From NCBI GenBank assembly GCA_030424955.1, contig JAUHVS010000294.1, forward strand, positions 1 through 7,178: a stretch of 7,178 nucleotides of DNA, read 5' to 3'. The notes under the pieces are model-generated. The model had not been told where the DNA came from. It saw only the letters and a program-made list of their open reading frames with translations, and ran no database searches. The position numbers and the translations under genes are program-made. Below are positions 1 to 7,178 of this stretch, in pieces. The stretch's first letter is position 1. Each line of letters starts with the position of its first letter. Source of the stretch: a bacterium (GTDB taxonomy: Bacteria; Myxococcota_A; Bradymonadia; UBA7976; UBA1532).

Positions 1-143
1 TAGGACCGCAGCTCGCCCTGGACGCGCTCGACGGAGATGTCGGCGCCCTGGCGACGGATGTCGTCCTTGAGGCGGACGATGAGCCCGTAGAAGTCCCGCA
101 TCTTGTTGAGCAGGACCGATCGGCTGAGCTGTGCGGCGTTCAT
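1..143 (-). CDS. tssL: Probable TssL/DotU-family T6SS inner-membrane protein, N-terminal fragment
   Basis: Only the first 47 codons are inside the window; the gene continues past base 1. The ATG at 143-141 follows the tssK stop by 13 bases, and a GGGAGA Shine-Dalgarno lies six bases upstream of it, so it is the next gene of the same operon. The peptide begins MNAAQLSRSVLLNKMRDFYG and continues with a short hydrophobic/basic helix (residues 17-31, with L-I-V-R-L-K), then D-I-S-V-E-R-V-Q-G-E-L-R. This resembles the cytoplasmic N-terminus of DotU/TssL proteins, where a helix of the type xFxxxVxRL precedes a short Leu/Arg-rich segment. The J-K-L gene order is common in T6SS clusters and carries much of the weight. 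TssL is the inner-membrane partner of TssM and contacts TssK. The C-terminal membrane anchor, which would prove the call, is not visible. Another T6SS protein is possible. Confidence 0.58.
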   Translation of the reverse strand, partial: MNAAQLSRSVLLNKMRDFYGLIVRLKDDIRRQGADISVERVQGELRS

Positions 144-156
144 GCAGGGTCTCCCG

Positions 157-1479
157 TCAGTCCGACTCGTGCTGGACGTACAGGACCACCCGGGTGGGGC
201 CCACGTCGTTGGGCCCATGCAACGGGTTGAACACGTACAGGGTCTCGTTGGGCTCGATGCGGCGCAGATCCTCGCTCATGGTGTAGAGGATCGTGCCGGG
301 CCGCTTGCGCAGGCCCTCGTGGTTGTCGTCCCGCGCGCGGCCGCAGCCGAGGTCGCGGTTCTTGCTCATCGACTCGATGTGGGTCTCGGAGCCGAGGTAG
401 CAGTTCTCGGCCCAGGCGATGATCTCCTGGGTCGGCTGACCCAGGAAGCCAAGCACCAGCTTGTGCCCCACCCACTCCTCGCGGAACGCGATGCTGAAGC
501 TGTGGCCCTCGCCATCGAGGCGGTACTCGGTGAAGTTCTCCTGCACCCCGAGATCCAGGGTGTTGAAGAGGCTCCGACCCACGGCCTCGAAGATCTCGGA
601 GATGTTCTCGTGATCGTAGCGCGGGAAGCGCGGGATCTCGTCGAGGGAGCCGACCGCCGACACGTGCGCCGCCAGCGTGCACATGGCGACGTAGACGGTG
701 TAGGGGTGGCCCTGGCCCACGGCGAGGTGCGCCTCGAAGGCGGGCAGGCCGGCCATCAGGCTGTGGAGCTGTCGCTCGAAGCGGTCCCGGTTGCTGCCTG
801 CCGAGGGCGACCGGATCATCTCGAGCAGGTAGTTGGCCTTGCCGCGGACCTTGCTCGCGGCCCCGGCGCACAGGGCGTTCAAAGAGCGGCACCACTTCTG
901 CTCGGAGGCCCGCGGGTGCGGCGGCACGTAGTCGGTCAGCTGGAACGCTGAGTCCGCGTACTCCAGCTCCGCGATCGGGATGCGGATGAGGCCGCCGGTG
1001 CCCTCTTCGCCCGCCACGAGCCGCGCGTTGGGCTTCAGGCGCGGGATGGTGATGGCGACCTGGCCCTCGTCGGCCTCGGGATCCATGTCGGCGACGGCGG
1101 CGCCGTCTCCGACGCGGTAGCGGGCCAGGACACCCCGGCGCTCGGCCAGGCCGGCGTCAGGCACGCACAGGTAGATGCGGATCGGGGCGCGCTCGGCGTC
1201 GGCCTTGAAGGGCGTGAGGTCGAGCTGCTCGGGCGGGTCTTGCACGAACAGGCCGTCGGGCATGACCGCGTGGATGGTCTGCAGGCGGAAGATGCGGTGA
1301 TCCAGCAGCGCCTCGTCCACCTCCATGTTGCGCACGCCCCATGTGAAGGGCGCGGCCATGCCGGTGTAGTAGTGCAGCAGCGACTCAGACCGGGTCGAGA
1401 GCTCCTGGAAGTGCTGGGGCGCGAGGAGCATGCCCTCGTGCCAACGCAACGCATCCGGAATTCGGTGCTGGCCCCGCAA
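157..1479 (-). CDS. tssK: T6SS baseplate protein TssK (ImpJ/VasE family)
   Basis: TssK is the trimeric cytoplasmic adaptor that joins the T6SS baseplate to the TssJLM membrane complex. The N-terminal signature W-H-E-G-M-L-L-A-P-Q-H-F-Q (residues 13-25 from the TTG start) is the family hallmark and is intact. The length of 440 residues matches the usual 440-450. In known TssK structures the N-terminal part binds the baseplate and the C-terminal head contacts TssL/TssM; the whole length is present here, ending in V-V-L-Y-V-Q-H-E-S-D. I chose the TTG at 1479-1477 because GGGGGAGGA (1492-1484) ends four bases before it and because family members usually begin only 5-15 residues before the conserved Trp. 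An in-frame ATG at 1509 would add ten residues but has no clear Shine-Dalgarno. The gene lies 113 bases after tssJ and 13 bases before the next gene, in the same direction. No frameshift or missing motif was seen. Confidence 0.95.
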   Translation of the reverse strand: MRGQHRIPDALRWHEGMLLAPQHFQELSTRSESLLHYYTGMAAPFTWGVRNMEVDEALLDHRIFRLQTIHAVMPDGLFVQDPPEQLDLTPFKADAERAPIRIYLCVPDAGLAERRGVLARYRVGDGAAVADMDPEADEGQVAITIPRLKPNARLVAGEEGTGGLIRIPIAELEYADSAFQLTDYVPPHPRASEQKWCRSLNALCAGAASKVRGKANYLLEMIRSPSAGSNRDRFERQLHSLMAGLPAFEAHLAVGQGHPYTVYVAMCTLAAHVSAVGSLDEIPRFPRYDHENISEIFEAVGRSLFNTLDLGVQENFTEYRLDGEGHSFSIAFREEWVGHKLVLGFLGQPTQEIIAWAENCYLGSETHIESMSKNRDLGCGRARDDNHEGLRKRPGTILYTMSEDLRRIEPNETLYVFNPLHGPNDVGPTRVVLYVQHESD

Positions 1480-1483
1480 ATCG

Positions 1484-1492
1484 TCCTCCCCC
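1484..1492 (-). promoter_or_regulatory. Strong Shine-Dalgarno of tssK, deciding a TTG start
   Basis: On the minus strand the sequence reads GGGGGAGGA, then CGAT, then TTG. The GGAGG core sits five bases from the TTG, ideal spacing, and lies inside the reading frame that opens at the upstream ATG (1509). It therefore favours the internal TTG over that ATG. Confidence 0.65.
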
Positions 1493-1539
1493 AGTGCCCG
1501 GAGGCACATGCCGAGCCCACGCGTGGCTCGCTCTATGGT

Positions 1540-1560
1540 GAGCGGCTTCGGCCGCCGCTC
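1540..1560 (-). promoter_or_regulatory. Hairpin in the tssJ-tssK spacer
   Basis: A perfect 7-bp inverted repeat, GAGCGGC / GCCGCTC, is separated by a 7-base loop. It lies between the tssJ stop (1593) and the tssK start on the shared transcript. No U run follows on the minus strand, so it is not a standard intrinsic terminator. It could be an RNA stability or processing element that sets the tssJ:tssK ratio. A 10-bp palindrome CCACGCGTGG (1517-1526) follows, just before the alternative tssK ATG. In GC-rich DNA, stems of this size can arise by chance. Confidence 0.4.
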
Positions 1561-1592
1561 CAGACGCTCGGTGGGCAGCCGCCCCCCTGACG

Positions 1593-2072
1593 TCAGCCGT
1601 CGTCGTCAACCTCGTCGAGGTCGACGACATCAAACCCCTTCTCACCGAGCAGAACAAGGATGCGTCGCTCGGGACGGAATCGGGCGCGGTGGCGGCCGGC
1701 CACATTGTAGTAGTCGGCAAAAACCAGGCCATGGGCCGCGCGCTGCTGCAGCTCGATCTTCAGCTGCTTGATCTCCTGGCCGGGCATCAGCTCCCAGCTG
1801 ACAATGTCGAAGGAGATGTGATCAGGGTTGTCCTTCATGTACTGGGTCGCCTGCTGAAACCACTCGGTGGCCGACAGGCGGCTGAGCTCCGCGAAGACGT
1901 TCTCGTCGTACACGACAAGCACAGAGACAGCGATCGGTGCGTCCGCGTTGGCTGACTGCTCGGCCCGCAGGGACACCCGAAGGTGCTCCGGGTAGCTCGA
2001 GCAGGCGGTGGCCGAGGCCCAGATCAGCGTCGGACACACCCATCGCGCCAGGCTCGCCGACCAATGCCGCAC
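1593..2072 (-). CDS. tssJ: T6SS outer-membrane lipoprotein TssJ (SciN/VasD-like)
   Basis: This encodes a 159-residue precursor starting at GTG (2072-2070), with GAGGGGG seven bases upstream. A signal peptide (hydrophobic stretch about residues 12-23) ends in A-S-A-T-A-C, placing the lipidated Cys at residue 24; Ala at -3 is an imperfect lipobox. The mature part follows the TssJ pattern of a small beta-sandwich: V-S-V-L-V-V-Y-D (49-56), a Leu/Phe segment ending A-T-E-W-F (68-72), a conserved W-E-L-M-P-G (93-98) and a strand with G-L-V-F-A-D-Y (115-121). TssJ anchors the TssLM channel to the outer membrane. Its size and its position directly upstream of tssK support the call more than any single residue does. 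The C-terminus is acidic (D-L-D-E-V-D-D-D-G). It is clearly homologous to the divergent lipoprotein at 2300-3106. The alternative is an unclassified T6SS-associated lipoprotein. Confidence 0.78.
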   Translation of the reverse strand: MRHWSASLARWVCPTLIWASATACSSYPEHLRVSLRAEQSANADAPIAVSVLVVYDENVFAELSRLSATEWFQQATQYMKDNPDHISFDIVSWELMPGQEIKQLKIELQQRAAHGLVFADYYNVAGRHRARFRPERRILVLLGEKGFDVVDLDEVDDDG

Positions 2073-2131
2073 ACTCTTTCCCCCTCGCCACAGCCGAGGC
2101 GCTTCGAAAAACCGAAGGCTCGCTGGCGGCC

Positions 2132-2160
2132 ATTAGAAAATTCGTCTGGAGGACTGTCAA
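2132..2160 (-). promoter_or_regulatory. Sigma-70-type promoter for the tssJ-tssK operon
   Basis: On the minus strand a perfect -35 box TTGACA (2160-2155) is followed by exactly 17 bases and a -10 box TCTAAT (2137-2132), five of six matches to TATAAT. Transcription would start near 2125, giving a leader of about 50 bases to the tssJ GTG. That leader contains a small hairpin (stem CTTCG/CGAAG, 2102-2117) and then the Shine-Dalgarno. The promoter sits in a locally AT-richer patch of an otherwise GC-rich region. No bound-regulator site was identified. Confidence 0.7.
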
Positions 2161-2299
2161 AAAGAATCCTGTCCAGATTTCAGGAACTTCCCGCTTATGG
2201 TGCCGGTGGGCTCGGGGGGGCCAACGGGTTGACGGTGGCCTAGTTGACCCGGCTACCGGAACTGCCCAGGATGAGGCTCCGAGAGGGGGAGAGGCGCTG
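2161..2299 (+). other. Upstream region of the plus-strand lipoprotein operon, promoter not recognised
   Basis: This stretch must hold the promoter of the rightward operon unless that promoter lies further left. I see no convincing -35/-10 pair and no clear -24/-12 (sigma-54) site on the plus strand. Two TTGAC pentamers occur 14 bases apart (2229-2233 and 2243-2247) as a direct repeat, which could be a regulator site or chance. A GAGAGGGGGAGAGG stretch at 2281-2294 is the Shine-Dalgarno of the gene that follows. Confidence 0.3.
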
Positions 2300-3099
2300 A
2301 TGGAGTTCGTACGCTCGTTGAGGGAGTCGACCCATATTGCCCACTGGGCAATGGCCGTCGCGTGTGCGCTCACGATGGGTTGCGGCCCAGCGGGCCCCAC
2401 GCGCCTCAAGATGAAGTTCGACGTCTCTCGCAAGGCGAACGCCGACCACCCCGTGCAGGTCGACGTGGTCGTGGCCTACGACCCCGAGATGGTCGAGGAG
2501 CTCGACCGGCTCACGGCCTCGGAGTGGTTCGCCCAGCGCGACAGCCGTATCCGTAATAATGCCGGAGGCCAGCAGTTCTCGACCTGGCGGTGGGAGCTCA
2601 CCCCCGGCCTCGAGATCGACGACGTCGACCTGCCCCTCAAGGGCCTCCAGCCACAGGGCGTGCTCTTCGCCGACTACCTCTCGCGGGGCAAGCACTCCGC
2701 GCGCTTCGATCCCCGCCTCGCCCAGACCGTGCAGTTCCGGCACGATGCCTTCCGGCTGGTGGCCGGCCGCGCCGTGGAGCCCGAGTCCATGGGCTGGCGG
2801 CCGCCCGTTGGGTGGAGCCTGGTGGGCCTCGGCCTCGTCGGGGCCGGGCTCGGGACCTTCTTTGCGATCTCTGCGTCACAGGACGCGCAGGCGGCCGGGC
2901 GACTGTTTCCGAAGGATCGGGATCGGTGGCTTGAGCTCAAGAACAGCGTCGAGAACCAGTCGGTGGGCATGTGGATCAGCTACGGAGTGGGGGCAGCCTT
3001 CCTGCTCGCCGGCTCGCTGATTCTGCTTTGGCCAGACAACGACGAGTCTCCTTTCAGGGACGTCCCCAATGAAGACGGGGCCAGCGCAGGCGTGAGCCC

Positions 3100-3106
<7 letters not shown>
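2300..3106 (+). CDS. TssJ-like lipoprotein with two C-terminal transmembrane helices
   Basis: This is a 268-residue protein. The ATG is chosen because a purine-rich GGGGGAGAGG ends five bases upstream and a signal peptide starts there; the frame is open further upstream but unsupported. The signal region (residues 14-27) ends A-L-T-M-G-C, giving a probable lipidated Cys28 with an imperfect lipobox. Residues 36-155 align with the divergent TssJ: A-N-A-D near 46-49, V-V-A-Y-D (57-61), R-L-T-A-S-E-W-F (70-77), W-E-L-T-P-G-L-E-I (98-106), V-L-F-A-D-Y (121-126), G-K-H-S-A-R-F (130-136). Two hydrophobic helices follow at about 170-192 and 222-244, separated by a polar loop of some 30 residues, a two-helix tail I have often seen in myxobacterial membrane proteins. 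The helices imply inner-membrane residence, unlike classical TssJ. The stop overlaps the next gene's start. Its function is not known; a T6SS accessory or an assembly partner of the downstream protein are both guesses. Confidence 0.88.

Positions 3107-7178
<4,072 letters not shown>

Noticed and set aside
103..951. 282-codon open frame antisense to tssK
   Set aside because: It is rich in Ala/Val/His/Gly and lies opposite a clear TssK. It is typical of GC-rich antisense frames.
2229..2257. TTGACG at 2229 as the -35 of a rightward promoter
   Set aside because: The hexamer at the correct distance (GCTACC) is a poor -10 and no better pair was found nearby.
1937..2299. Upstream in-frame extension of the plus-strand lipoprotein by 121 codons
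   Set aside because: It would run antisense through the start of tssJ and its promoter, and would bury the signal peptide inside the protein. The ATG at 2300 has a good Shine-Dalgarno.

Overview
The window is high-GC, with coding sequence on both strands around one divergent control region. A type VI secretion (T6SS) gene run lies next to a very large Cys/Asp-rich secreted protein built from C-N-G-x-D-D-D-C-D-G-x-x-D-E motifs. Together with the two-helix membrane module in the neighbouring lipoprotein, this points to Myxococcota or a related former deltaproteobacterial lineage. The lineage is inferred from gene style, not from a marker gene.

Left arm (about 1-2160, minus strand): a T6SS run in the order tssJ (outer-membrane lipoprotein, 1593-2072), tssK (baseplate/membrane-complex adaptor, 157-1479) and the first 47 codons of a probable tssL/dotU (1-143). 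A near-consensus sigma-70 promoter (TTGACA, 17 bp, TCTAAT) lies 60 bp upstream of tssJ. A 7-bp-stem hairpin sits in the tssJ-tssK spacer. tssK most likely starts at a TTG preceded by a strong Shine-Dalgarno.

Right arm (2300-7178, plus strand): two genes overlapping by 7 bases. The first (2300-3106) encodes a lipoprotein whose N-terminal two thirds is a paralogue of the divergent TssJ, extended by two transmembrane helices. The second (3100 to beyond the window end, at least 1,359 codons) encodes a MopE-like surface protein: secretion signal, small Cys cluster, a probable concanavalin A-like domain, then about 1,000 residues with eleven Cys/Asp motifs and three complete Cys-rich modules of a second type, plus a fourth that is cut short.

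The most interesting feature is the head-to-head pair of TssJ-type lipoproteins. One leads a normal T6SS operon; the other has gained membrane helices and is coupled to a giant acidic, probably metal-binding, surface protein. Whether the right arm is a T6SS accessory or an independent surface system cannot be settled from this window. The last 90 bases change abruptly in composition and break the Cys pattern, so the far right end should be treated with caution.
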